DNA of 64,000 nucleotides from AP-15 sp963846635 (GCA_963846635.1 CAWJXM010000054.1:1-64000); one strand, 5' to 3'. Counted from the stretch's first letter, positions 19,414-29,200 are shown. Numbers and translations are program-made. The notes: generated by a model not told the origin, from the letters alone.

Positions 19414-20772
19414 CTAGTGGGTCATTTGGCACGATACTTGGTATTCTTCGTGGCTTGTTTGGCAGCGCGGGAGAGATCGCCGGGTATGCGCTGCGGCACC
19501 GCTGATGGATTGGCCGGCCCTGGATCTATGGCGCCGCTGTCGACGCTTGCCGTTCCACACAAAGGGTGTGGGCTGCAGGTTCCAAGCTTGTGCCGTCTGC
19601 TCGAACCAGACGCCGATCTCGGCCGGGCTGTGGGGATGCTGACCGTCGAGTGCGCGGCGCTTGAGAATGCGCTGGATCGCCGCGGCCAAATTCAACCAGC
19701 TGCCGCTCAGGGGCGTATACAGCGGCATGATGCCGTGCTGACACAACCACAGCACCATCTCCGGGGTTTTGTGACCCGCGAAATTGTCCCAGACCAGCAA
19801 TAGCCGCAGCGGCGGCAGGGTCTCGGGTAAAGTGAAGCGCACCGTCAGCCCCTCCTGCCAGGCGCACCACAGGGCACGGTTGGCCGCCGGGGTGAGCGGC
19901 ACCGCGGGATCGGGCAGCGCCGCCACAATATCGGCCAGCATCGTGCGCAGCCAGGGATGCAACATTGCATTGGTGACGCGCGCCGCCGGTTGGAGACGCA
20001 CCTGGCCGGTGGCGGGCTGAAACAGGGTGAGAATCTTGGTCGTGCCGGCGCGCACATATTCATGCGGCTGGCATGCTGGCTGCCCCTGCGGTTGCCAACT
20101 GCGGCCGGGATGGGGCACGGCTTGGCCCTTCGACAAGCTCAGGAGGCCCGGCCTCGTCCTCACACCACACCACCAGACCGAGAGCGGTGCCGAGGGTGTA
20201 CGCCCGCTCGATCAGGGTTTTTTCCCCGCCGCATCGGGATCGCGGACGACGACGGCACCGCCCTGCTTGCGCTTGCGCACGGCCATTCCGGCTGCGCACC
20301 AAGTGCGGCTCTGTTGCCAGCTCAGACCAGCGGCATGCAGGGTCTGCCAAATCGTGTAGGTGCTCACCCGCGGCAGCCCGTCTTCGGCCCGGCGCAAGGC
20401 GCATTGCAGCGTGCTCAAAGACCATATCGCCGTGCCGTCGCGCGCGCGATCGGGAGCGCGTTGGGCTTCCTCCAGGATGCGCCGTTGCTCCGCCGCGCCA
20501 TAACAGATCGGCGGACCACCGCCATGGCGCGGCATGACCGCGGCCAAGCCCTCGCGATTGAAGCGCGCCACCCAGGCGGCCACGGTATCATTGTCGCGGC
20601 GCCCCGCCTGTCGTGCTGCCGCCAGATAGCTCTGCCCATCGGCGACCGCCAGCAAGGCCGTTGCCCGGGCAACCTGAGCCGCCGGCGCGCTCTGCGAATA
20701 GCTCAGCCGCGTCAACTCTTCTCGTTCCTCCGTGCTCAAGCCGCGCAACGGATCCTTCGAGCGACGTGACAT
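19414..20772 (-). pseudogene. IS630-family transposase, two frame changes
   Basis: The N-terminal helix-turn-helix part (20772-20212: SYLAAARQAGRRDNDTVAAWVARFNREGLAAV) ends in GGG AAA AAA CCC TGA. A -1 shift on the A run (20217-20222) continues as TLIERAYTLGTALGLVVWCEDEAGP. A 19-bp repeat (20126-20144) then breaks the frame; without it the text reads DEAGPQAVPHPG. The DDE catalytic part follows: LLLVWDNFAGHKTPEMV and LYTPLSGSWLNLAAAIQRILKRRAL. The final stop TAG is formed at the element border from the duplicated TA plus one host base. The A-run shift may be natural frameshifting; the 19-bp insertion is damage. Confidence 0.85.
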
Positions 20773-20832
20773 AATCCACCCCGCGACATACCATTGGTGG
20801 CATTATACCGAAATTCATGCCAAATGACCCAC
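19417..20832 (-). mobile_element. IS630-family insertion sequence with TA target duplication
   Basis: Inverted ends GTGGGTCATTTGGCA (19417) and TGCCAAATGACCCAC (ending 20832) are flanked by TA at 19415-19416 and 20833-20834, the IS630 hallmark. Removing the element and one TA restores the host frame exactly. Confidence 0.93.
20126..20144 (+). repeat. 19-bp repeat, family B copy 1, frame-disrupting
   Basis: CCCTTCGACAAGCTCAGGA inside the IS630 transposase gene. Deleting exactly 19 bp restores DEAGPQAVPHPG. Other copies are at 40497-40515 and 51449-51467. Confidence 0.9.
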
Positions 20833-21245
20833 TAGGCGGTGCGCACGGGCTATCGGTTGAGGACGGCGCCGGCAAGCAGACGGGAAGCTTGTGGATCAAG
20901 CCGACAGCGTTGCCGCTCAAGGTCGCGCGCGGACCGGCCGGCACGCCTTTTACCGTGCACCTGAAAGGCGTCGGCTGGACCGAGACCGCGAATATCTACA
21001 CCGTCGTCTTCGACAACAGCTACATCGGCTACGCCTGCGCCTTCAACAGCCAGGGCGACGTCAAGATCCCCTTGCAAGCGACGGGCGAGGCCGGCTGGCA
21101 TTTCGTCGACCTGTATCCTGCGATCTACCGCGGAGACGAGCAGCAGCCGCGGAACTTCCTGATCCCGCAACTTACTTATGCGGCCGACCATCCCGGCGAG
21201 GACTTGCCGCACTTCCAATTCGCCTTCGAGGTCACCGAGGAGTAG

Positions 21246-21609
21246 CGCGGTTTCTGCCCGCCCGAACTACGCTGCTCCATTGTCCGGTAGCGGTCGTCGC
21301 CGTCGCCCGAGGGATGCAATCACCGGAGCGCGGCTTCTACATCCAGATACACGGTATTATCATAGCCGGCAGACCCACTCGACGAACACCCAAGTCGCGG
21401 GGATTGCTATTTAACTTGCGCCAAGAAGCGACCGGCTACTCCCTTTTCCTCGCGTCCGGTGTCGCCCGATTTTAGCCTTTGGCGAGCGGCACAAGGCAGC
21501 CTCGATGAACGAGGCGGCCGACAAACTGTTCGCCCTCATTGCCGATCGGTTGAAACCGATAGCATCGTAGCGACCGATCAGGAATATTACCACGGGGAAG
21601 GAGAACGCG
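21246..21609. other. non-coding stretch
   Basis: I see no convincing gene here. The last 60 bases should hold the promoter and leader of the bacterioferritin-like gene, whose ribosome site (GGGAAGGAG) ends 7 bases before its ATG. Confidence 0.5.
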
Positions 21610-22059
21610 ATGGCAAGGGCTTTCCAATTTGACGTCGAGGCCGTGGTCAAGCAACTCAACCGCATTCTGCAGATGGAACTCGCCGCAGTCATCTACTACA
21701 CGCACTATTCCTTTATGATCTACGGTCACGCGCGAATTCCGATTACTTCGTGGTTGCGCGATAACGCGTCAGAATCGCTGGCTCACGCTCAAGAGGCGGG
21801 TCAAATGATCATGCGGCTGCACAAGAGGCCGGCACTCGGCATTGCGGCATTGCCGACAACTCAGCACAATACGATTGATCAGATCCTGGCGGAATCAATA
21901 CAGCGGGAGGAGGCTGGCGTTGAACTCTATCGGGAGTTGCTCGCCCTTGTGAAAGACAAGTCCGTCGTTCTTGAGGAATATGCGACCCGTCTGGTCTCGG
22001 CGGAGGCCGTACATCTGCGAGAGATGGAGCTAATGGCGATGCAGCGCGCGCCCGACTAG
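21610..22059 (+). CDS. bacterioferritin-like diiron protein
   Basis: Ferritin-like four-helix protein expected to bind or oxidise iron. At 149 residues it is close to bacterioferritin length (~158). Diiron-type ligands fall in the four helices: E in LQMELAAVIYY, ExxH in SESLAHAQEAG, E in SIQREEAGVELY and ExxH in SAEAVHLREME. The bacterioferritin haem Met position is not obvious, so haem binding is uncertain. The ribosome site is strong (GGGAAGGAG). No partner gene such as bfd is adjacent; the neighbours are mobile-element debris. Confidence 0.85.
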   Translation: MARAFQFDVEAVVKQLNRILQMELAAVIYYTHYSFMIYGHARIPITSWLRDNASESLAHAQEAGQMIMRLHKRPALGIAALPTTQHNTIDQILAESIQREEAGVELYRELLALVKDKSVVLEEYATRLVSAEAVHLREMELMAMQRAPD

Positions 22060-22577
22060 TACCTCGCCAAAGAGTTGATCATCATCATCGATCCTGCTGC
22101 GCTCAGACAACTGGTCTAGTACATTGGGCGGCGCAACGCGCTCAGCAGCGCGGATCGATTTCCGCGCGCGGTTGCCGCCCCATCTCGGGTGAGAGGCTTA
22201 TTGCTTTGCTTCCGGTGAGATCCGCTTAAGAGCTCTGTGTTAAGCACCCCCAATCGCTGCTGTTCTCCAAAATACCCGTGACCTGGATGGCCGGATCGCC
22301 GTTCCGATCGTAACCAATTGGCACGAATGTCCAGGTGTAACCCTGGCTGTGCGCGGCGCGCAGATCTGGGCCCTGCTTGCCTCCAGCCAGATCACGATGC
22401 GCAAGATCGGCGGCTGGCAGACCCTCGATCATCCCATTGCGGTCACCGCAATTGACCTCGCGGCCTGATCTGATGCCGTAATCACGCCGGAGGCTCTGCC
22501 CACGAATTCCAACAGCTTTCGCGACACAACCCGTCCCAACGCGGGAAAATAGATAGCATTGCCGCTGTTTGCGTGGT
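22060..22577. other. mostly non-coding; short coding remnant near 22330-22468
   Basis: Only one piece looks coding: plus-strand codons reading IWALLASSQITMRKIGGWQTL and ending DLAA at 22468. It resembles the C-terminal end of a transposase, but I cannot name the family. The remainder shows no gene. Confidence 0.35.
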
Positions 22578-23573
22578 CTAAGCTGATAGCCTTGAATTCC
22601 CGACGCCGTGGCAATACGCTAATCTGTGGTTTTCCTGGCGCGCCAGCGCGGCCAGCTCGTCTCCCAGATAGCGGGCGAGCGCTGCCATACCGGAGCGCCC
22701 GGCGCGTCGCTCTGCGTCCGGGTTGTAGTTTGTGTTGGTATTGACGTCGTAAGTGTAAGCAACTCCGTCGCGGTCGAGGATGAACTCGATCCCGGCCACA
22801 TCGATCTGATTGGTGGCGAGGAACGCCTCGTAGAGCTGCCGCAGCCCGGCGTCGATCGTGTCGATAATGCTGAATTTCGCTCGCGGCTGCTCGCCTGCCG
22901 GGCAATAGGTGTCATCGACAGCGCAGACGTCGGCGGGACACAACTCAAACCCGTCGCTGGTATCGACCTCGACCGCATAGAGGAAGCGACCGCCGACGAA
23001 CTCGGCCCGTGTGATCAGCGGCTGCACAGCGCGGACGTATTGCTGCAAGAGATGGAGACCATCGATCGGCGGCTCATAATCAGGGCTGTTGAGGAAATGC
23101 TCCAATGCGTCAACTGAGAGAAACAGGCGGACGCCGGACCCCTTGCCCCCTCGATTGGGCTTCAGGATCGCGGGTCCGCCGGCGAAATGCCGCCGCATCG
23201 CCTCGGCAACCAGTTCCTTGCCGGCGACCACGATCGTGCGCGGAGTGCGGATGCCCGCCGCTTCGAGCGCGCCGTACTGCCGTGCCTTGCTGATCTCGAG
23301 ATCGAGCGCTCGACTGCCGTTGACGACCCGGCGGCGATATCGCTCGAGCCACGCAAGCACCGATGCGGTCAGCTCGGCGGCGAAGCGATGACCACGTGTA
23401 TGGGAGGAAGCGCTCATGCGGTTATAGAAGATGCCTGCCGGAGATGGTTGCGATATGTCAAAAACGCCTCGGTCCAGGTGCCAATCACACCAAGGCAACC
23501 CTTGGGCCTCCAGCTCTCGTGCCAGCGGTTCGAGCCAAGCCTCGTTTTCGTGGATCACATGGATATAGCTCAT
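22578..23573 (-). CDS. ATP-grasp ligase (RimK/glutathione synthetase-like)
   Basis: Predicted ATP-dependent carboxylate-amine ligase. I take the ATG at 23573 (MSYIHVIHENEAWLEPL, GGGAAG close upstream) rather than the longer AT-rich extension to 23675. The ~331 residues show an N-terminal pre-ATP-grasp part with FYNRMSASSHTRGHRFA, the ATP-binding loop in PAILKPNRGGKGSGVRLF, and the metal-binding end FILDRDGVAYTYDVNTNTNYN. The pattern fits proteins annotated as alpha-L-glutamate ligase homologues. No amino-acid or peptide biosynthesis gene adjoins it, so the substrate is unknown. The frame is intact. Confidence 0.85.
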   Translation of the reverse strand: MSYIHVIHENEAWLEPLARELEAQGLPWCDWHLDRGVFDISQPSPAGIFYNRMSASSHTRGHRFAAELTASVLAWLERYRRRVVNGSRALDLEISKARQYGALEAAGIRTPRTIVVAGKELVAEAMRRHFAGGPAILKPNRGGKGSGVRLFLSVDALEHFLNSPDYEPPIDGLHLLQQYVRAVQPLITRAEFVGGRFLYAVEVDTSDGFELCPADVCAVDDTYCPAGEQPRAKFSIIDTIDAGLRQLYEAFLATNQIDVAGIEFILDRDGVAYTYDVNTNTNYNPDAERRAGRSGMAALARYLGDELAALARQENHRLAYCHGVGNSRLSA

Positions 23574-24057
23574 CTTCCCATCCGATCGCCAACGGACGCG
23601 GCGTAGCTGGAATATGATTTCGCAGCTAGTATCGTCAAATATTATATATTCACAATATATTATTGCTAATCCCATCCGTCGTGCAGGTTAAATCGGGTCT
23701 CCGCTATTGCGCGGTGGCCGGCGTGAGCGTCTCCGCCGCTGCGGCTCGGGTGGCGCCTTAACCGCGGCCTGTTTGCGACCGAGCCCATTTGCCTGACCAT
23801 CGCCGCGCGGCTCGTCGAATAGGCCGGCACTGTCACCGGGGGTCATGGAGTTCTTGTTTACGCCGGTGCGGGGCGCGCCGATTGCACTAGCCCGCCGCTA
23901 TCGATCGGTCGCCAATGCGACCAGACCACAGCAAGAGCTGTTCTCCGCCTCTGCAATGCTGATAACGTCGGTTTACGCAACAGCCCTCTCCGCCGAAGAC
24001 CGGGTGCAGGGTCACGATAACGGGCGCGGCAGACGCCCGAACCCAGGGAGGATCTAA
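23574..24057. other. non-coding stretch with an AT-rich segment
   Basis: Upstream of the ATP-grasp gene the DNA is AT-rich (about 23610-23680, with ATATTATATATT), probably promoter DNA. From 23690 to 24057 there are short coding-like pieces but no frame I can support. Confidence 0.45.
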
Positions 24058-24340
24058 TGATGACAATCGGCGTCACCGCGCATGACATCGTCAGCGCCTT
24101 CGTCTTCACCTATGGCACGACGGTCCTCGGCGCTCCGCGATTTTCTGTTGGTTGCTGTACTCGTTTCGGCAGTTCTGGGCTTCATCTGATCCCGGACGCC
24201 GCGCATGTGTCGGACCGGGTCGGCCGATAACGCGTGTATATCATCGGCCGCGTTTACGTCGGAGTTTTTGACTTCATCTATTGCGCCCTGCTCGACACCA
24301 AGGCGCCAGCGTTGCTCGCACTGTGCTTCACGTCAACGCA
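24058..24340 (+). pseudogene. decayed fragment of an MHS-type transporter
   Basis: The translated pieces FVFTYGTTVLGAPRF, HVSDRVGR and VYIIGRVYVGVFDFIYCALLDT match, in order, IFTYGTVVLGASRHF, HLSDRIGR and MYMIGGVMSGLYGFVYFALLNT of the intact gene directly downstream. Several frameshifts and stops separate them. It is the remnant of a second copy of the transporter, only its central part surviving. Confidence 0.75.
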
Positions 24341-24386
24341 TAGTACGGTCCAGCGCCCATCGACAAATACTAGGGGGGATTTTGCC

Positions 24387-25718
24387 ATGGCCACAGCCGA
24401 AATCACAACCGATGCGGTATCCGAACACGATCAGCGCGCACAGCTCCGGCGGGCGGTGATCGCTAGCACGATCGGCACGACCATCGAGTGGTACGATTTC
24501 AATGTCTATGGTGTCGTGACAGCGCTGGTCTTTGCGAAACTCTACTTCCCCAAATCGGACCCGTTAGTCGGCGCCCTGCAGGCGTTCGTGATCTTTTTCG
24601 TCGGGTTTGCCGCGCGACCGGTCGGCGCCTTCATCTTCGGCCATTACGGCGATCGTATCGGGCGCAAGGCGGCCTTGATCGCAACCTTGCTATTGACCGG
24701 CATAGCGACCTTTGCCGTGGGCCTGGTCCCGACCTACGGCCAGATCGGCATCTGGGGCGCCATCATACTGACCACATTGCGCTTTATCCAAGGTATCGGA
24801 GTCGGCGGTGAGTGGGGCGGCTCAGTGCTCTTAGCGATGGAGTGGGCACGAACCAACGCGCATCGCGGCTTTATCGCGTCGTGGCCGCAATTCGGCGCGC
24901 CGGCCGGACTATTCCTCGCGAATCTGGCGATCCTGGCGTTCAGCGCGATTTCCGGGGACCAGTTCCTGGTTTGGGGATGGCGGATCCCGTTCTTGCTCAG
25001 CATCATCATGGTCGCGATCGGGCTTTACATCCGTCTCGGCATTTTCGAGACCCCGGTCTTCCGACGCCTCATCGCGGAGGAACGGCTCGAACGGGCGCCG
25101 TCAATCGAGGTGATCAAGCGCCAGCCCAAGGAGCTCATCCTGGGCGCACTGGCGCGGATGGGCGAGCAGGGGTCCGGCACTGTTTACGTCGCTTATATCT
25201 TCACCTACGGTACGGTGGTCCTCGGGGCCTCGCGCCATTTTCTGCTCACTGGCCTGCTCACCACTTCCTTTCTAGGATTCCTCTGGGTCACGGTCGCCGG
25301 GCATCTGTCGGATCGCATTGGCCGCCGGCGCATGTATATGATCGGCGGTGTGATGAGCGGGTTGTACGGTTTTGTTTATTTCGCACTGCTCAACACAATG
25401 AGACCGGGTTTGATCTTCCTTGCCATCGCGCTGTCGCTGATCCCGATCATGACATTGTACGGCCCTCAGGCGGCGCTGATCGCCGAGTTCTTCGCGCCGC
25501 GGCTGCGCTACAGCGGCGCCGGGATCGGTTACCACCTCGCCTCGATCGTCGCCGGCGGCCCCGCACCGTTCATCGCGGCAGCATTGTTCGCCGCCTTTCA
25601 TTCAGGTTATGCGATCGCCTTTTATATTCTTGTCTGCGGTATCATCAGCTTTGTAAGCGCAGCATTGCTGAAAGACTACACCAACAAGGACGTGTCGCAG
25701 GAAGGATACGGCGTGTAG
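24387..25718 (+). CDS. MFS transporter, metabolite:H+ symporter (MHS/ProP-like)
   Basis: Inner-membrane proton symporter for a small organic acid, betaine or similar solute. The ATG at 24387 follows GGGGGGA at good spacing. The 443 residues have about twelve hydrophobic segments. Family marks: GTTIEWYDFNVYG in the first helix, FGHYGDRIGRKAAL (signature A) after helix 2, FIQGIGVGGEWGGSVLLAMEWA in helix 4, and the second-half equivalent GHLSDRIGRRRMYMIGG. Substrate cannot be read from sequence; shikimate, citrate, alpha-ketoglutarate and proline/betaine carriers belong here. A decayed copy lies upstream, and an IS1182 element has landed downstream without harming it. Confidence 0.92.
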   Translation: MATAEITTDAVSEHDQRAQLRRAVIASTIGTTIEWYDFNVYGVVTALVFAKLYFPKSDPLVGALQAFVIFFVGFAARPVGAFIFGHYGDRIGRKAALIATLLLTGIATFAVGLVPTYGQIGIWGAIILTTLRFIQGIGVGGEWGGSVLLAMEWARTNAHRGFIASWPQFGAPAGLFLANLAILAFSAISGDQFLVWGWRIPFLLSIIMVAIGLYIRLGIFETPVFRRLIAEERLERAPSIEVIKRQPKELILGALARMGEQGSGTVYVAYIFTYGTVVLGASRHFLLTGLLTTSFLGFLWVTVAGHLSDRIGRRRMYMIGGVMSGLYGFVYFALLNTMRPGLIFLAIALSLIPIMTLYGPQAALIAEFFAPRLRYSGAGIGYHLASIVAGGPAPFIAAALFAAFHSGYAIAFYILVCGIISFVSAALLKDYTNKDVSQEGYGV

Positions 25719-25906
25719 CCGACCATCTTCGGCCTCATCGTAAGCGAAGACAGAATCAACATCGTCGAAGCGGCGTAAGGTGAGTACCAGTCTCTAGCCC
25801 GGGGCGCGACTGGCCTTAGCTATCCAGGATCACCATCCGCTTGCCGACCGTAGTCGACTTGCCATCACTCGCGGCCAACAGATTGCGCTCTTTCGAGCAT
25901 ATAGTT

Positions 25907-27621
25907 GATACTGTCGGCGAATTCAGGCGGTCCTTCAGCATGGGGGTGATCCATGAGCCTGCATCCAGAGCCGATTGGCGAGATCCCGGCCGAGACCGCG
26001 CGAGTGGCCCGTGCGGCGTTTCCCGGCGGCACCGTCATAACGCGGCTGCGTGATGAATTCGCCAGCCTTTACGAGGATGCCGACTTCCGCACGCTGTATC
26101 CCGTCCGAGGTCGGCCCGGCCTTGCGCCATGGCGTTTGGCGCTGGTCACGGTCTTTCAGTTTCTGGAGCATCTCAGTGACCGGCAAGCCGCCGATGCGGT
26201 GCGCGGCCGGATTGACTGGAAGTATGCGTTGGGGCTCGAACTGACCGACCCTGGTTTCCACTTCAGCGTGCTGGCGGAGTTCCGCGCCCGCCTTGTCGCG
26301 GGCAAGGCGGAGCATCTGTTGCTGGACAGGATGCTGGAGCGCTTCAAGGCGCGCGGTCTGATCAGGGCGCGAGGCAAGCAGCGTACGGACAGCACACATA
26401 TCCTGGCTGCGGTGCATGATCTGCACCTGCTCGAACTGGTTGCCGAGACGTTGCGCGCCACCTTGGACGACCTCGCCGCGACTGTGCCGGACTGGCTGCG
26501 TCAGATCGCCCAGCCCGTCTGGTTCAAGCGCTACGGGCGCCGGATCGAGGATTATCGCCTGCCCAAGCGGCGGGAAGAGCGCGAAGCCCTTGCCATCGAA
26601 ATCGGGCTGGACGGCTTCACCTTGCTGGACGCCTTGGAGGTGCCGAATGCACCGGCCGTGGCGCGCCAGCAGCCGATGGTTGGGACGCTGCGGGATGTGT
26701 GGCGGATCCATTACGCCCGCGAGGGGAACGGGCCACCGCGCTGGCGGGCGGGAGCGGAACTGCCGCCCGTGGGCGAGCGGCTGCAATCCCCCTATGATCC
26801 GGAGGCGCATTACAGCACGAAACGGCAGACGGAATGGTCGGGCTACAAGGTGCACGTGACCGAAACCTGCGACGAGAATGCCGCACACCTGGTTACACAT
26901 GTCATGACCTGCCCGGCGATGCAGCCGGACATGGCGAGCACGGCGGACATTCACAAATGCCTGGCCGACAAGGGGCTGCTGCCGGCCGAGCACTTCGTGG
27001 ACGCAGGCTATGTCGACGCGGCGCTGCTGGTGAGCAGCCAACGTGACCACGGCGTCTCCTTGGAGGGGCCAGTCCGGGCAGTAGCGAAGCGGCAGAACGA
27101 GGCGGAACAGGCCTATGAGCAGCGCCACTTTGCGATCGATTGGGAGCGCGAACAGGTCACCTGCCCGCAGGGCAAGACATCGGTGACCTGGCGCCGCGGC
27201 TTGGATGGCGCCGGCGCCGCGCGCATTTGCGCGGTGTTCAGCCGCACCGACTGCGGCACCTGCGCCGTGCGCGCCTTATGCACCCCGGCCAAGGAAGCGC
27301 GCCGCTCCGTCTACTTCCACCCGCGTCCGGAATACGAGGCGCTGAACAGGGCGCGGGCACGGATGGATGACCCGGTCTGGAAGGAACGTTACCACGTGCG
27401 TGCCGGCGTCGAAGGCACCTTGTCACAGGGCGTGCGCGCATTCGGCATGCGCCAAAGCCGTTACATCGGCCTTGCCAAGACCGGGTTGCAACAGGTGTGT
27501 ACCGCCGCCGCGCTGAACGCCGCGCGCATTGTGCATTGGCTGGCCGGAACGCCGCGCGCCAAGACACGCGTGACCCGCTTCGCCGCCCTGGCTCAGGCCG
27601 CCTGAATTCGCCGACAGTATC
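25907..27621 (+). mobile_element. IS1182-family insertion sequence, complete
   Basis: Perfect 24-bp terminal inverted repeats begin GATACTGTCGGCGAATTC at 25907 and end with the complement at 27621. A 7-bp target duplication TATAGTT flanks it (25900-25906 and 27622-27628). Intact ends, intact gene and intact duplication suggest recent insertion. Confidence 0.95.
25953..27605 (+). CDS. IS1182-family transposase
   Basis: DDE transposase of 550 residues, intact. The N-terminal DUF772-type part contains LAPWRLALVTVFQFLEHLSDRQAADAVRGRIDWKYALG. Catalytic region: RTDSTHILAAV (first Asp), FVDAGYVDAALL (second Asp) and YHVRAGVEGTLSQGVRAFGMRQSRYIGL (Glu). A cysteine cluster (C-GTCAVRALC) precedes the last part. 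The gene fills the element. Confidence 0.95.
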   Translation: MSLHPEPIGEIPAETARVARAAFPGGTVITRLRDEFASLYEDADFRTLYPVRGRPGLAPWRLALVTVFQFLEHLSDRQAADAVRGRIDWKYALGLELTDPGFHFSVLAEFRARLVAGKAEHLLLDRMLERFKARGLIRARGKQRTDSTHILAAVHDLHLLELVAETLRATLDDLAATVPDWLRQIAQPVWFKRYGRRIEDYRLPKRREEREALAIEIGLDGFTLLDALEVPNAPAVARQQPMVGTLRDVWRIHYAREGNGPPRWRAGAELPPVGERLQSPYDPEAHYSTKRQTEWSGYKVHVTETCDENAAHLVTHVMTCPAMQPDMASTADIHKCLADKGLLPAEHFVDAGYVDAALLVSSQRDHGVSLEGPVRAVAKRQNEAEQAYEQRHFAIDWEREQVTCPQGKTSVTWRRGLDGAGAARICAVFSRTDCGTCAVRALCTPAKEARRSVYFHPRPEYEALNRARARMDDPVWKERYHVRAGVEGTLSQGVRAFGMRQSRYIGLAKTGLQQVCTAAALNAARIVHWLAGTPRAKTRVTRFAALAQAA

Positions 27622-27815
27622 TATAGTTCGTTGGCCAACCGGTATTACAAAGGAAAATCCGTGAATCCGGCAGTGCTTACAACAGAAGGGGCCTGCAGCG
27701 GGGATCGAGCCTCGAGCTGCCCGCAGCGGCGATCGAGGCGTTCGGGAGGGTCGCTCTTGCCCCGTCTTCTCCAATTCCCCTAACCTGCCCCATGTGAGCC
27801 AGCTGGAGCTGCCCG

Positions 27816-28760
27816 ATGAGCTTCACTATTCTGCTGCTGTCCCCGGATGCCGACCCGTCGTGGCCGGAGAAAATCAGGCAGACCGTCCCGGGTGCGATCG
27901 CCAAGGTATTCGCCGATCCTAAGGATGCTCTCGCCGACATCGAGACCGCTGATGCCGCCTACGGCACCGTGCCGCCCGAGCTGTTCGCGCGGGCGAAGAA
28001 GCTGCGCTGGATTTGTGCATCCCGCGCTGGGCTCGGCGGCGCGTATTTCTACGATGCGCTGGTCAACAGCGACGTCGTCGTGACCGGCATGCACGGCAGC
28101 TATAACGAGCACCTCTCGACGCATGCGGTGACGTTTCTGCTCGCCTTTGCTCGGCGCTTTGAGCACTACCTGCCGCAGAAGCATTGGGAGCGGGGCCCGG
28201 GGATGATCCATCTGCCGGGACAGACGGTGCTGATCGTTGGGGTCGGCGGTGCCGGCAGCGAGGCGAGTAAATTGTGCGCCGCATTCGGGATGCGTGTGCT
28301 CGGTATCGACCCGCGCGTCAAGGAACCGCCCGCCGGCATGGCCGAGCTCAGCACCCCGGACCAGCTCGAGGAGCGCCTCGGCGAAGCCGACTTCGTCATC
28401 CTGACGACACCCGAGACGCCCGACACGTTGGGCATGTTCAACGCCAGGCTGTTCTCGCGCATGAAGCGCGGCGCGTATTTTATCAATATCGCGCGGGGCC
28501 GCTGTGTCGTCACGCAAGACCTGATCGCCGCGCTGCAGTCCGGCCAGCTCGCGGGCGCCGGCCTGGATGTTGTCGATCCCGAGCCCCTGCCATCCGACAG
28601 CCTGCTATGGGGCATGTCCAACGTGCTGATCACGCCGCACGTCGCGATCTTGGGCACCTCCTATCGTCAGAAATGGGAGGCGATCCTGCTCGAAAACTAC
28701 CGGCGCTTCGCCACAGGCCAGCCGCTGCTCAACGTCGTCGACAAGGAACAATGGTATTGA
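27816..28760 (+). CDS. D-isomer-specific 2-hydroxyacid dehydrogenase
   Basis: NAD(P)H-dependent interconversion of a 2-keto acid and a D-2-hydroxy acid. The 314-residue length is normal. The nucleotide-binding motif is VLIVGVGGAGSEASKL (about residue 130). The catalytic triad is visible as R in INIARGRCVV, E in VVDPEPLP and H in LITPHVAI. It resembles the glyoxylate/hydroxypyruvate reductase branch, but the substrate is not determinable. The gene is undamaged and stands alone between the IS1182 element and mobile-element debris. Confidence 0.9.
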   Translation: MSFTILLLSPDADPSWPEKIRQTVPGAIAKVFADPKDALADIETADAAYGTVPPELFARAKKLRWICASRAGLGGAYFYDALVNSDVVVTGMHGSYNEHLSTHAVTFLLAFARRFEHYLPQKHWERGPGMIHLPGQTVLIVGVGGAGSEASKLCAAFGMRVLGIDPRVKEPPAGMAELSTPDQLEERLGEADFVILTTPETPDTLGMFNARLFSRMKRGAYFINIARGRCVVTQDLIAALQSGQLAGAGLDVVDPEPLPSDSLLWGMSNVLITPHVAILGTSYRQKWEAILLENYRRFATGQPLLNVVDKEQWY

Positions 28761-28810
28761 CTGTTCGAGCCCGCGGACGACCAAGCTGCGTCTTTGTCCA
28801 CGCAAAATAC

Positions 28811-28847
28811 AAATGTCAGTGTTTTCCCCAATTTAAAAATGTCAGTG
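28811..28847 (+). repeat. IS21-like end fragment with two TGTCAGTG boxes
   Basis: AATGTCAGTG occurs twice, separated by an A/T-rich spacer (TTTTCCCCAATTTAAA). Multiple short subterminal repeats like this are typical of IS21 ends; no transposase follows. Confidence 0.45.
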
Positions 28848-29033
28848 CTGGGGTCGGGTGGCGGGCGGGCGCGGAGCCCCCGGCGTAGCGTAGCGCCCGA
28901 CCGACGCCCGCAACGCGGACGGGCTCAACCGCTCCCGGTGTTTTACCGAGCAGGCTCAGCCCGCTCGGCTCGTAGAAGTGTCAGCCGACTTTAAACAGAC
29001 GAGCGCCGCGCTGATCGCGCTGGCGCGAGGCGG

Positions 29034-29200
29034 GTGACCGAGTTGGTCGCGCTGCAAGCCGAATATATCAGGCCTGGCTCGACGCCTTGCCAGAGAGCGC
29101 GACGGCGGAAGCGCTGCGTGCGATCTGCGACCTCGATTTGTCCGAGCTTGAGAGCATCGAGCCACCGCGCGGCATCGTTCGACATCGGCGGATAAATCGC
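29034..29200 (+). pseudogene. small hypothetical protein, frameshifted
   Basis: A GTG at 29034 opens TELVALQAEYI, then the frame changes and the text continues as AWLDALPESATAEALRAICDLDLSELESIEPPRG. I have seen this small protein type on alphaproteobacterial plasmids next to transposons. The C terminus runs into unrelated DNA. Function unknown. Confidence 0.5.

Larger units (their letters stand above)
18748..21245 (+). pseudogene. Ig-like (IPT/TIG-type) repeat protein split by an IS630 element
   Basis: Joining 18748-19416 to 20835-21245 gives one open frame: ...APDD-L-GGAHGLSVEDG... . The protein has repeated modules of the form SPESGPVGTPITVEVKGIGW / VARGPAGTPFTVHLKGVGW, each followed by a NSW-type or YTVVFDN strand and an L-ATG-PG-H turn, as in beta-sandwich surface or carbohydrate-binding proteins. 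The ATG at 18748 lies within the Tn3 terminal repeat and no signal peptide follows, so the true N terminus was probably cut off by that transposon. Function unknown; adhesion or extracellular scaffolding is a guess. Confidence 0.75.
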
